Shown here: one piece after another, positions 1 through 6,506 of the stretch
How positions within the stretch are numbered: position 1 is the first letter of the stretch
Layout: each line of letters begins with the position of its first letter
Assembly (NCBI GenBank): GCA_035275625.1
Contig: DATEMK010000426.1
Coordinates: 1 to 7,167, forward strand
Direction of reading: 5' to 3'
Length of the DNA stretch: 7,167 bases
From: DATEMK01 sp035275625
GTDB taxonomy: Bacteria > Bacteroidota > Bacteroidia > AKYH767-A > OLB10
Program-made: the position numbers and the translations under genes
The notes under the pieces: model-generated
Database searches by the model: none
What the model was told of the DNA's origin: nothing
Seen by the model: the letters and a program-made list of their open reading frames with translations, nothing else

Positions 1-1507
1 AATAGAGCGCAACAAGATCAGCGCGTCCTTCCTCTAAAGTGCTTGCATAATTTTTAAGTGTTATATCAGTAGTGGCAACACCCGGGTTAATCTGTCCTGA
101 AGCATGCCCGATCACCTCGTGCATATCCGTATGCAGGTCACCCGCCAGCGAAGCGTATTTTTTATAACGGTCTTTCACTTCCTGGTTTTCCCCGAATTCA
201 TCAATCATCGGGCTCTTTGCACGCAGGTAATTATATGCGTCCACTATATTACCGAGTGAAACAGATTTTGATCCAAGGCTGTCACGAATCCAATCCGCAT
301 TTGGAAGGTTAATTCCTATTGGCGTAGAAGGCGCAGCATCTCCGCATTCAGAAATTACAGTAATTACCTTGGCTGAAATTCCTTTTACATTTTTCTTTTT
401 ATGAGTATCCATAATAGTGGAATGATCTTCAAACCACTGAGCTTCATTTCCGATGGCTGCAATACGTTTTGTCGCTTCCAAATCTTTCATGGAGACCACT
501 GCTTCATAAGCACCCCTGCGATGCACCGGATCAAAATATACTTCAATAAATCCTGTTGAAATATCCAGGCGGGATAATGTGTCACTAATCCATGAAATGC
601 AGAACTCATCATACTCTTCCAGGTTACCGGATTTGTAATATTTGATTAATAATTCGAGTGATTTTTTCTGTATATCATTTTCTGCAACCGCAGTTGCTTT
701 CTCTAACCAGTAAACCATTTTCTGTATTGCTGCATCATACATACCGCCCGCTTTCCATGTTTTTTCGACCAGCTTTCCGTTCTCTTTCATGAGCTTTGAA
801 TTCAATCCCCATGAAGGCTGGGCTTTAACTCCCTTTTTTGTCATTGCAGCATAAAAATCTTCGACTTCTTTTTTTGTTACTCCCTCATAAAAATTAACTG
901 CAGATTCTTTCACATTGTCAACGTCCTTTGCGAGGTTGGTACATTTTGCATCGACATTCGGATCAAACATGGCGGTCTGAAGCAGGGCAAGAAATGCATC
1001 CATTTTCATTCCGTCAAGCGGAAGCTTTCCGACATTACTTTCATTGATTAACGTTTTAAAATAATCAAAAGAAAATTCAGGAAGCATCTTTGTGCTTGAA
1101 TAATGGTGATGAACACCGTTTGCAAAAAAGAAACGTTTGCAATACGTAAGAAACTTATTATAGTCATCTGATTTTTTATCACCGTTGAAGGAGGTAAGAA
1201 TCGTTTCAAGTGTTTTGCGGATTCTTAAATTATGCTTGTATTTCTGATCGAAAAAAATATCCCTTCCGCTTATTCCTGCCATAGACATATAATAAGTGAG
1301 CTGCTTTTGCTGCAATGAAAGTTCATCGAAACCCGGAACCTTGTAACGCAGCACCTGGATATCAGCAAAACGGTCAGCCACATAATCAAAAGATTCAGAT
1401 GTGCCGGATGAATCTTTACCTGTTGTGCTGTTTTCTGCATTTTTAGGAGTGCATGCTGCAATCACGGCTGCAAAAAATACGATGATAAAATAATATGTTG
1501 ATTTCAT
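1..1507 (-). CDS. Dipeptidyl-peptidase III (peptidase M49), lipoprotein, 3' end cut by window edge
   Basis: This is a zinc exopeptidase of family M49, which removes dipeptides from the N-terminus of short peptides. About 502 codons are visible without a stop, and the frame runs off the left edge; Bacteroidota members are usually about 650-700 aa, so the C-terminal quarter is missing. Residues 1-19 form a lipoprotein signal (hydrophobic YYFIIVFFAAVIAAC, lipobox I-A-A-C19), so the enzyme is probably membrane-anchored and periplasmic or surface-facing. The M49 hallmark HEVIGH is at residues 463-468 (bases 104-121), followed by ASGQ. The second motif, EEGRADLVALY, is at 492-502, where E493 should be the third zinc ligand. 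GINLPNADWIR and GSKSVSLGN upstream also fit Bacteroides-type DPP III. The ATG at 1505-1507 gives a complete signal peptide. A promoter-like box lies about 90 bases upstream. The family call is firm; the natural substrates are not known. Confidence 0.94.
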   Translation of the reverse strand, partial: MKSTYYFIIVFFAAVIAACTPKNAENSTTGKDSSGTSESFDYVADRFADIQVLRYKVPGFDELSLQQKQLTYYMSMAGISGRDIFFDQKYKHNLRIRKTLETILTSFNGDKKSDDYNKFLTYCKRFFFANGVHHHYSSTKMLPEFSFDYFKTLINESNVGKLPLDGMKMDAFLALLQTAMFDPNVDAKCTNLAKDVDNVKESAVNFYEGVTKKEVEDFYAAMTKKGVKAQPSWGLNSKLMKENGKLVEKTWKAGGMYDAAIQKMVYWLEKATAVAENDIQKKSLELLIKYYKSGNLEEYDEFCISWISDTLSRLDISTGFIEVYFDPVHRRGAYEAVVSMKDLEATKRIAAIGNEAQWFEDHSTIMDTHKKKNVKGISAKVITVISECGDAAPSTPIGINLPNADWIRDSLGSKSVSLGNIVDAYNYLRAKSPMIDEFGENQEVKDRYKKYASLAGDLHTDMHEVIGHASGQINPGVATTDITLKNYASTLEEGRADLVALY

Positions 1508-1545
1508 TATTGGGAAGTTTTATAATTAAAATTGATTTCCGGATA

Positions 1546-1565
1546 GTTCGTTATTTACTCCGAAC
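1546..1565 (-). promoter_or_regulatory. Possible leader hairpin upstream of DPP III
   Basis: GTTCG (1546-1550) and CGAAC (1561-1565) form an inverted repeat with a 10-base AT-rich loop; the flanking A1545/T1566 adds a sixth pair. It would lie in the 5' untranslated leader of the DPP III mRNA if the promoter box at 1593-1600 is used. It may be chance or part of the nearby low-complexity sequence; no known riboswitch or attenuator was recognised. Confidence 0.25.
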
Positions 1566-1592
1566 TGACTGCTGACTTTTTTCAAAGGGGTG

Positions 1593-1600
1593 CAAAGATG
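1593..1600 (-). promoter_or_regulatory. Bacteroidota-type -7 promoter box for DPP III
   Basis: On the minus strand these bases read CATCTTTG and continue as CACCCCTTTG. The Bacteroidota primary sigma factor recognises TAnnTTTG at -7; this matches at all informative positions except the first (C for T). No convincing -33 TTTG is present 19-21 bases further upstream, so the call is moderate. It would leave a leader of roughly 80 bases before the ATG at 1507. It sits downstream of the hairpin at 1641-1674, as expected for a new transcription unit. Confidence 0.45.
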
Positions 1601-1640
1601 AAAATAAATTTACTACCACTGAAGTGTTATAAAATAATCA

Positions 1641-1674
1641 GTACAATTTTCACATATTAATGTGGGAAAAGTAC
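1641..1674 (-). terminator. Imperfect hairpin after the LVIVD gene, candidate terminator
   Basis: A 34-base inverted repeat lies 15 bases past the stop codon of the LVIVD-repeat gene. The arms are GTAC (1641-1644 with 1671-1674), TTTT/AAAA (1647-1650 with 1667-1670) and CACAT/ATGTG (1651-1655 with 1660-1664), around an ATTA loop. Two 2-base bulges interrupt the arms. That makes 13 pairs, mostly A-T. Downstream on the minus strand comes TGATTATTTTA, which is only a loose T-rich tail. It could be a weak intrinsic terminator or an operator for the following gene. Confidence 0.4.
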
Positions 1675-1689
1675 ATTATCCCGGGTGGA

Positions 1690-3942
1690 TTATTGCACTT
1701 CAATTTTTGCGGAATAATCCTTTTGCTGAATGATCGTTTTAATAAGATAGGTTCCTTTTTCCCAGCCTGAAGCATCAATCTGCTCACTCGAATTCTTCAG
1801 AAATACTTTTTTATAAAATCTTCCTTCGGGAGAATAAATATTTAATTCAACAAGTTTATTAATCTGAAAATTTAAACCTGAAATCCTGAATTTTTTCCCC
1901 GGGTTCGGGTAAATAAATAATTGGTCTTTGGGAATAGAAATGTTTTCAGAAACGTAAGTAAAATAGTCATCATAGTTTGTCAGCAAAGTGGTCTGCCCGA
2001 AATATTCCGAAATAATTATCAGGCTGTCTTTGCAAACCATCATCTTTTGCCCCCACTGGTCGGGACGGTAAAATTCAAGCCCGTGACGGTAATACCCTGT
2101 TTGCGCCAGGGAGCTTTTATCGTACGCAAATAATCCTTCTTCCTGGAAATCCAGGTACAATCCAAAACGATCGGCAGACATTAGTTTTGGAACAGGATAG
2201 GTGACAGGTGTTGAATTAATAATTGCAAGCTGGTTACTGCCATTGTAAAAATATTTTTTCAAAAAAAATTGCGTTCCCTGTGTTACATAAGCATAGAGCG
2301 TATCATTGTAATAAGCTATAGCATTAAAAGTTTGTCCGAATGCATTCAGCGTTGCAGCCATGCTTTTTGCGGGGATATCATATACTTGAATGGAATTGGC
2401 ATTGGCAAGAAATAATTTTCCATTGCTGTTTACAAAAATATCATTGGTAAATAAAGCGGTAAATTCTGTATCAATAGCAGGAATAAAAGGGTTTGACACG
2501 TCCGCTATAAAGATTTGTTTTCCCAATCCGCTGCCTTCTATTGCCACAGCATAATCCTGCCAGACTTGTGCATCTGTCCAGTCTGTTACCGACAATAAGC
2601 CCGTGTTTACATCCAGCGAAGAAACAAGATCCAGGTTGCTGGTATTATAAACTCTGAATTCATCACCGGTATAATAAAACCCGAATATGTAATCACCGTT
2701 TTTTGAAAATTGCGAACCATAACAAAAGCCGCCATGCTGATTGGTGTCAAGCAAAACAGGGTTGTGTAAATCTGTTATATCAAAGAGCTTAAAACCATAT
2801 CCTTCATTTGCGACCACTAATTTATTTCCATATTTATCGCCTGAACAATTCCATCCCCCCGTCAGGGTATTTCCTAAATCAGTTTCATTAAAAAGATTGG
2901 AGATGTCCACTGTTTTTACTCCGTACCACTCTGAAGCAACATACATTTTAGAATTGTTTACGGCAATATCAAAGTGCCATAAACCTGCTTTCAATCTTGT
3001 AATGAAATGTACATTGCCTGCACTGCTGCAATCGTACACATGCACATTTCCCATAAGCGGAACCGGGTTTTGCGGATCGTAAGAACCGTTGGTTGCCATA
3101 TACATAGTGTCGTTAATGATTTGCCCCCTGATAGGTTGTGCAATGGCAAAGTTTGTAATGCCGGGCAATGTATCAAGATAATTTAGCGAAGGCAAAGAAG
3201 GATTTGAAATATCCAGCGAATAGAATACACCACGCGGATCCGCATTAAACCAGGATTCAGTTCCACCGAGGACATTGAGCAGGTTTGTATTTTGCCCGAA
3301 AAAAACATCTTCAGGGTCACAATAATTTTGCTGGTAAAATGAAAGCTGGTTTATGGCAGCGATGTCATAAATATGAACTCCCGTTTCTGAATCCGGGCCA
3401 TAAGCTGTTGTAAATGCAAGATAATTTCCTTTCACCTCACATCCGCAGGTAAGCGAACCGTTAGACTGGTAAGCAAACTTGTGCAGCAAAGAAATGGCAG
3501 TTCCGTCATCATGAAAAATCGCCATTTTACTTTTATAGGTCACAAAAACAGAATCACCTTTAAATGCCATGTCGTAAGCTGCTTCATTTAAACTGTCAGG
3601 CAGGTAATCATCAATAAAAGACGGATCCGAAGGAATCGAAATATCCCACATGGAAATCCCTGCATGATTTGCAGAAACAAAAAGCTTGTTCCCTTTTACT
3701 TTTATCGAGGTGATGTTGCTTCCCAAACGATGTTCTGAAAGCTGCTGATAAGGCGGATTACCTGTACTTGTATTATAAGTAATTAAAGTATTTCCCGCAC
3801 CTGCATACAGGAAACCATTATTGAATGCTATAGCATAACAGGCAGCACCGGTGGTGGATGCAATGTATTGAAGATTCGTTTGAGCATTTGACTGATGCAA
3901 CAGCGCTAAGAAAAACAAATGAAAACAAAAAATCTTTTTCAT
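1690..3942 (-). CDS. Secreted LVIVD-repeat beta-propeller protein with T9SS type A sorting domain
   Basis: This is a 750-aa exported protein of unknown specific function. Residues 1-20 are a Sec signal peptide (basic MKK, hydrophobic core, probable cleavage after SNA20). Most of the rest consists of repeats of the LVIVD type, with the pattern G-x-x-hydrophobic-V-A-x...G-hydrophobic-x-hydrophobic-x-D-hydrophobic-S/T-x-P. Clear copies are near residues 83-118, 169-199, 236-258, 326-357, 369-400, 460-492 and 502-524. Such repeats are predicted to fold as beta-propeller blades. From about 675 comes a typical T9SS type A C-terminal domain: FIYPNPGKKFRISG, then the GWEKGTYLIK strand at 727-736, and the end KIEVQ. 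It should cross the outer membrane by T9SS and be released or surface-attached. No catalytic motif was recognised; binding or scaffolding is plausible. The ATG at 3940-3942 fits the signal peptide. It starts 26 bases after the DUF6580 gene ends, so the two are probably co-transcribed. Confidence 0.92.
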   Translation of the reverse strand: MKKIFCFHLFFLALLHQSNAQTNLQYIASTTGAACYAIAFNNGFLYAGAGNTLITYNTSTGNPPYQQLSEHRLGSNITSIKVKGNKLFVSANHAGISMWDISIPSDPSFIDDYLPDSLNEAAYDMAFKGDSVFVTYKSKMAIFHDDGTAISLLHKFAYQSNGSLTCGCEVKGNYLAFTTAYGPDSETGVHIYDIAAINQLSFYQQNYCDPEDVFFGQNTNLLNVLGGTESWFNADPRGVFYSLDISNPSLPSLNYLDTLPGITNFAIAQPIRGQIINDTMYMATNGSYDPQNPVPLMGNVHVYDCSSAGNVHFITRLKAGLWHFDIAVNNSKMYVASEWYGVKTVDISNLFNETDLGNTLTGGWNCSGDKYGNKLVVANEGYGFKLFDITDLHNPVLLDTNQHGGFCYGSQFSKNGDYIFGFYYTGDEFRVYNTSNLDLVSSLDVNTGLLSVTDWTDAQVWQDYAVAIEGSGLGKQIFIADVSNPFIPAIDTEFTALFTNDIFVNSNGKLFLANANSIQVYDIPAKSMAATLNAFGQTFNAIAYYNDTLYAYVTQGTQFFLKKYFYNGSNQLAIINSTPVTYPVPKLMSADRFGLYLDFQEEGLFAYDKSSLAQTGYYRHGLEFYRPDQWGQKMMVCKDSLIIISEYFGQTTLLTNYDDYFTYVSENISIPKDQLFIYPNPGKKFRISGLNFQINKLVELNIYSPEGRFYKKVFLKNSSEQIDASGWEKGTYLIKTIIQQKDYSAKIEVQ

Positions 3943-3968
3943 TTCGGATCTTAGACTTAAATTTTACC

Positions 3969-4511
3969 TCAGACAGCGAGCTTCGGAAATTTCCATTTTA
4001 CCAATCCGTAACTTCCGAATAAAATAAGATTGTAAAACAAATCACCCATTACAGTTCCTTTGAAAAACGGGATTCCCATGATGTAACAATTTGTCAGTCC
4101 GCTCAGCGAATGCCCGTAGATCCCTTCTGTCAGCCACGTTCCGAAATTGGTTACAAAGAAAAAAATGAGTGAACCCACCAGCGAAGAAACCATGATGGTT
4201 TGACGCTGCACCCTTTTGCGAAGTAAAAAACCGAGCATGGAGATCAGCACAAGACTTCCGTAAACAAAGGGCATGGTGGCATGAAACCCGGTTCCGTTAA
4301 AAATCTGGAGAGCCATATCGCTTATAAACAATGCAATTAAAGGCAGCAATATAGCCCACCGCTTATTGGAAATATAAGTTCCGCCAAATAAGGCCATCGC
4401 ACCAATAGGAGTGAAATTAGGAAGGTGTGGAAATAACCTTATTAATGAAACAACTAAAATAAGTCCAATGATGATTTTTCCTTTTGTTGTAAATAATTCT
4501 TTAGCTTCCAT
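3969..4511 (-). CDS. DUF6580 family membrane protein, putative transport protein
   Basis: A 180-aa integral membrane protein. The N-terminal hallmark RLFPHLPNFTPIGAMALFGG (residues 25-44) is characteristic of the family named DUF6580, annotated only as a putative transport protein. Hydrophobic segments are visible at about 12-27, 33-47, 52-70, 80-97, 106-126 and 154-171, i.e. five or six membrane spans. Conserved-looking elements are SD at 64-65, TNFGTWL at 121-127 and GDLFYNLILFGSYG at 156-169. The compact all-helical form resembles substrate-binding S components of ECF-type vitamin importers, but that is inference, and no substrate can be named. The ATG at 4509-4511 is preceded by an A-rich leader without a Shine-Dalgarno sequence. 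The secreted LVIVD gene follows after 26 bases; no functional link between the two is known to me. Confidence 0.86.
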   Translation of the reverse strand: MEAKELFTTKGKIIIGLILVVSLIRLFPHLPNFTPIGAMALFGGTYISNKRWAILLPLIALFISDMALQIFNGTGFHATMPFVYGSLVLISMLGFLLRKRVQRQTIMVSSLVGSLIFFFVTNFGTWLTEGIYGHSLSGLTNCYIMGIPFFKGTVMGDLFYNLILFGSYGLVKWKFPKLAV

Positions 4512-4530
4512 GATAAAAATTTTTAGAATT

Positions 4531-4538
4531 CAAAATTA
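4531..4538 (-). promoter_or_regulatory. Possible -7 promoter box for the DUF6580 gene
   Basis: The minus strand reads TAATTTTG, an exact fit to the Bacteroidota -7 consensus TAnnTTTG. It lies 20 bases upstream of the DUF6580 ATG and would give a very short leader. The surroundings are almost pure A/T, so a chance match is likely enough, and no -33 TTTG was found at the right spacing. Confidence 0.3.
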
Positions 4539-4578
4539 TTAATTTTTTAGTTAATCGTTATTTGTTATTCGCACACTA

Positions 4579-4610
4579 ACTTTAACTCTGAACTTTAAAC
4601 CTTAAACCTG
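4579..4610. repeat. Short-period ACTTTAA/CTTAAAC low-complexity repeat overlapping the aroE stop
   Basis: The plus strand carries ACTTTAA, GAACTTTAAAC and CTTAAAC in succession, a degenerate 7-8 base period. The last copy runs through the aroE stop codon (4602-4604) and into the final codons. Similar period-7 or -8 sequence occurs at other junctions of this window. Confidence 0.6.
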
Positions 4611-5363
4611 CTCTTCGTTCCAAACCTTCCATGATTTTTCTGCCTGCAAGTAGAGCATTTCCAATCCATTCTTTATATGTGCGCCACTTTCCATTCCTTT
4701 CTTCAAAAACTCTGTTTGGGCAGGATTATAAACAAGATCATACAATAAATGCTCCTGCGTTAAAAAATTATAAGGAATAGGAGGGAAGGTCTCTATATCA
4801 GGATGCATTCCCACAGGTGTTGTATTTATGATGAGTTTGTAATAATCAATTGTCTTTTGATCCAAATCAGAATACCGGAGTGTACCAATATTAGCAGGTT
4901 TCCTGGATACAAACATGATGTGATCAATATCAAGCCCGTAAACCAATGCTCTTTGTATTGCTTTTGCCGCTCCGCCATTGCCAAGAATTAATGCCGCTTT
5001 ATGAACAGGTTTTAACAAGGGTTTTATTGATTCCTGGAAGGCATAGGCATCCGTATTATATCCCTTCAAAGTAAACTTATTGCCATTGCGAATGATTTTT
5101 ATTGTATTGACAGCGCCAACATTTTTCGCAAGCGGATCTAACTCCGTTATGAAAGGGAGCACAGCCTGCTTGTAAGGAAGTGTTACATTTAAACCCGCAA
5201 GGTCAGGCATTGCTTTTATTAACCTTGGCAATTCATCAATGCTTTGCATGGGAAATAATTTATACTCGCAATCTGTAATTTTTTCACGTTTAAATTTCCC
5301 GGAAAAATAATTTTCTGAAAATGTATGATGTAATGGGTAGCCGATCAGGCCGAAGGTTTTCAA
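4602..5363 (-). CDS. aroE: Shikimate dehydrogenase (NADP+), TTG start
   Basis: This cytoplasmic enzyme reduces 3-dehydroshikimate to shikimate with NADPH, step four of the route to chorismate. The 253-aa length fits the short Bacteroidota form. The substrate domain shows NVTLPYK with catalytic K65, GAVNT at 83-87 and GYNTD with catalytic D105. The nucleotide domain has the glycine-rich loop LGNGGAAKAI (127-136), NTTPVGM at 180-186, and a YDLVYNP strand-turn at 208-214. The C-terminal helix NGLEMLYLQAEKSW (232-245) includes the conserved Q240. The shikimate-binding S-x-S pair near the N-terminus reads T14-x-S16, a conservative change. The start must be TTG at 5361-5363: a TAA lies two codons upstream, no ATG is available, and MKTFGLIGYP aligns with the usual family start. 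It begins 22 bases after the DedA gene ends, suggesting co-transcription. Confidence 0.97.
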   Translation of the reverse strand: MKTFGLIGYPLHHTFSENYFSGKFKREKITDCEYKLFPMQSIDELPRLIKAMPDLAGLNVTLPYKQAVLPFITELDPLAKNVGAVNTIKIIRNGNKFTLKGYNTDAYAFQESIKPLLKPVHKAALILGNGGAAKAIQRALVYGLDIDHIMFVSRKPANIGTLRYSDLDQKTIDYYKLIINTTPVGMHPDIETFPPIPYNFLTQEHLLYDLVYNPAQTEFLKKGMESGAHIKNGLEMLYLQAEKSWKVWNEEQV

Positions 5364-5383
5364 GGGTTAGCGTTTAAGGTTTT

Positions 5384-5393
5384 GTTCATGAAC
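5384..5393. repeat. Perfect 10-base palindrome over the DedA-gene stop codon
   Basis: GTTCATGAAC is a perfect palindrome that covers the TGA stop of the DedA gene (5386-5388). It is followed on the plus strand by a related TTGGAACTTTCC stretch. It is too short to form a terminator alone; it may be part of the short-period junction repeats or may simply be chance. Confidence 0.4.
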
Positions 5394-6045
5394 TTGGAAC
5401 TTTCCGGTTTTTTCTCATTTTAACAAACTGAATAACTGCAGGTATGAGCGAGATAAAAATAATGGCAAAAATAACCATCTCAAAATTTTCTTTTACAAAA
5501 TCAAGATTTCCGAAATAATATCCGGCAAGGGTGAGACCGGTTACCCATACAATTCCTCCTGTAATGCAAAACAGGATGTAACGCAGATATTTCATTTCAC
5601 CCACACCTGCAACAAACGGTGCAAAGGTGCGGATAATAGGTATAAAGCGGGCAATGATAATTGTCTTCCCGCCATGTTTATCATAAAATTTATGCGTCTC
5701 ATCAAGATATTCTTTTTTTAATATTTTTCTAAGCCCTTTCATATCAAAAAGCTTGTGGCCAACAAACTTACCGATAAAATAATTCGTGTTATCACCGGCA
5801 ATTGCAGCACAAAATAATAATGGAATCAATATCCATACATTTAATATTCCTGTTTTGGCAGTAATAGCTCCTGCGGCAAACAGCAGGGAATCACCCGGAA
5901 GAAACGGGGTTGCAACCAAACCGGTTTCGCAAAAAATAATCAGGCATAAAATAAAATAAGTGGCAGTTTCATATTGCACCATGATATTCTCAAGATGCTT
6001 GTCGAGATGCAGAAAGAAATCAAGAAATTGTTTGAAGAAATCCAA
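5386..6045 (-). CDS. DedA-family (VTT domain) inner-membrane protein, TTG start
   Basis: A 219-aa polytopic protein of the DedA/SNARE-associated family. Members are implicated in recycling of lipid carriers and phospholipids across the inner membrane and in proton-dependent membrane homeostasis. The signature FCETGLVATPFLPGDSLLFA (38-57) holds E40 and D52; IIIARFIPIIRTFAPFVAG (129-147) holds R133 and R139. These correspond by position to the acidic pair and the arginine pair shown to be essential in E. coli YqjA/YghB. Hydrophobic segments lie near 28-45, 53-63, 70-84, 133-148, 155-177 and 188-208. TTG at 6043-6045 is preferred as the start: a TAG lies six codons upstream, no ATG precedes the conserved region, and the 21 residues before the first internal Met (M22) form the amphipathic N-terminus normal in the family. 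An octamer repeat array abuts this start. aroE follows after 22 bases. Confidence 0.94.
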   Translation of the reverse strand: MDFFKQFLDFFLHLDKHLENIMVQYETATYFILCLIIFCETGLVATPFLPGDSLLFAAGAITAKTGILNVWILIPLLFCAAIAGDNTNYFIGKFVGHKLFDMKGLRKILKKEYLDETHKFYDKHGGKTIIIARFIPIIRTFAPFVAGVGEMKYLRYILFCITGGIVWVTGLTLAGYYFGNLDFVKENFEMVIFAIIFISLIPAVIQFVKMRKNRKVPSS

Positions 6046-6108
6046 TAGATTGTTAAATTGCTATATTGCTATATTGTTATATTGCTATATTGTTATATTG
6101 TTACATTG
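6045..6108. repeat. Tandem octamer array (consensus YTATATTG) ending at the DedA-gene start codon
   Basis: Eight adjacent 8-base units can be read on the plus strand: ATAGATTG, TTAAATTG, CTATATTG, CTATATTG, TTATATTG, CTATATTG, TTATATTG and TTACATTG, followed by a decayed ninth (TTATCAGT). The left end includes the first base of the TTG start codon (6043-6045). On the mRNA strand the unit is CAATATAR, so the leader is A/U-rich and unstructured. The array contains in-frame TAG, so it is not translated as part of the gene. Confidence 0.9.
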
Positions 6109-6137
6109 TTATCAGTTATTACACAAACTGACTACTG

Positions 6138-6176
6138 TCTGCTTTCTACTTCTACTTTCTGCTTTCTGCTTTCTAC
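6138..6176. repeat. Degenerate heptamer repeat (TTTCTRC) between rhodanese and DedA genes
   Basis: The plus strand shows TCTGC, TTTCTAC, TTCTAC, TTTCTGC, TTTCTGC and TTTCTAC in a row, giving a strong purine/pyrimidine strand bias (GYAGAAA on the mRNA strand). It begins just past the rhodanese stop codon (6183-6185). No hairpin or canonical promoter was found in this 137-base gap; together with the octamer array the repeats fill most of it. Confidence 0.75.
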
Positions 6177-6182
6177 TCCCCA

Positions 6183-6500
6183 TCAATACTTCACAAGTGT
6201 CGGATCTATCTGGTTCGCATAAGCGAGAATTCCGCCTTTCAGGTTATAAAGATTTGTATAGCCAAATTGTTTTTCGAGCTGCGATACTGCTGCCGCACTC
6301 CGGGCTCCGCTCCGGCAATAAATTATTACTTGTTTGTCTTTTGAGATTTTTTCGCTGTTCTGAATGATGGTGCCAAGCGGAATGAGTTCTCCTCCAAGAT
6401 TCGAAACATCAAATTCATGTTCTTCACGGACATCTATCAGTTGAAAATCTTTGTTGTTGTCTTTTAAATCCTTTAATTGCTGAACGGTAATCTCTTTCAT
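6183..6500 (-). CDS. Single-domain rhodanese-like sulfurtransferase
   Basis: A 105-aa cytoplasmic protein consisting of one rhodanese domain, the usual length for stand-alone forms. Family members carry a persulfide on the active-site cysteine and pass sulfur to cyanide, thiols or protein acceptors. Visible features are the N-terminal strand-helix ITVQQLKDL (4-12), the LIDVREEHEFD motif (21-31) with the conserved D-V-R-E, and the active-site loop CRSGARS with C62. The six-residue loop is of the sulfurtransferase rather than the Cdc25 phosphatase type. NLKGGILAY at 86-94 is the typical C-terminal element. There is no signal peptide. The ATG at 6498-6500 opens directly at the domain start; no Shine-Dalgarno is evident. 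It begins 84 bases after comA ends. Because thiosulfate cleavage yields sulfite, the ComA substrate, a shared role is conceivable but unproven. Confidence 0.92.
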   Translation of the reverse strand: MKEITVQQLKDLKDNNKDFQLIDVREEHEFDVSNLGGELIPLGTIIQNSEKISKDKQVIIYCRSGARSAAAVSQLEKQFGYTNLYNLKGGILAYANQIDPTLVKY

Positions 6501-6506
6501 TGGGGT

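Noticed and set aside
1270..1461. Minus-strand 63-codon frame
   Set aside because: It is an out-of-frame shadow inside the DPP III N-terminal region.
2741..3082. Plus-strand open frame of 113 codons
   Set aside because: It is antisense within the well-supported LVIVD-repeat gene and has no recognisable domain. The smaller plus-strand frames at 1921-2133, 4803-4991 and 6711-7022 were rejected for the same reason.
2991..3176. Minus-strand 61-codon frame
   Set aside because: It is an out-of-frame shadow inside the LVIVD-repeat gene.
5980..5982. ATG (Met22) as the DedA-family start
   Set aside because: It would remove the amphipathic N-terminal segment usual in this family; the TTG at 6043-6045 gives the normal length.
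6045..6176. CRISPR-like array
   Set aside because: The units are 7-8 bases, directly adjacent and without spacers; no cas genes are nearby.
5960..6367. Plus-strand open frame of 135 codons
   Set aside because: It runs antisense to the rhodanese and DedA genes and through the octamer array, giving a low-complexity CYIVILLHCY-like peptide; no family resemblance.
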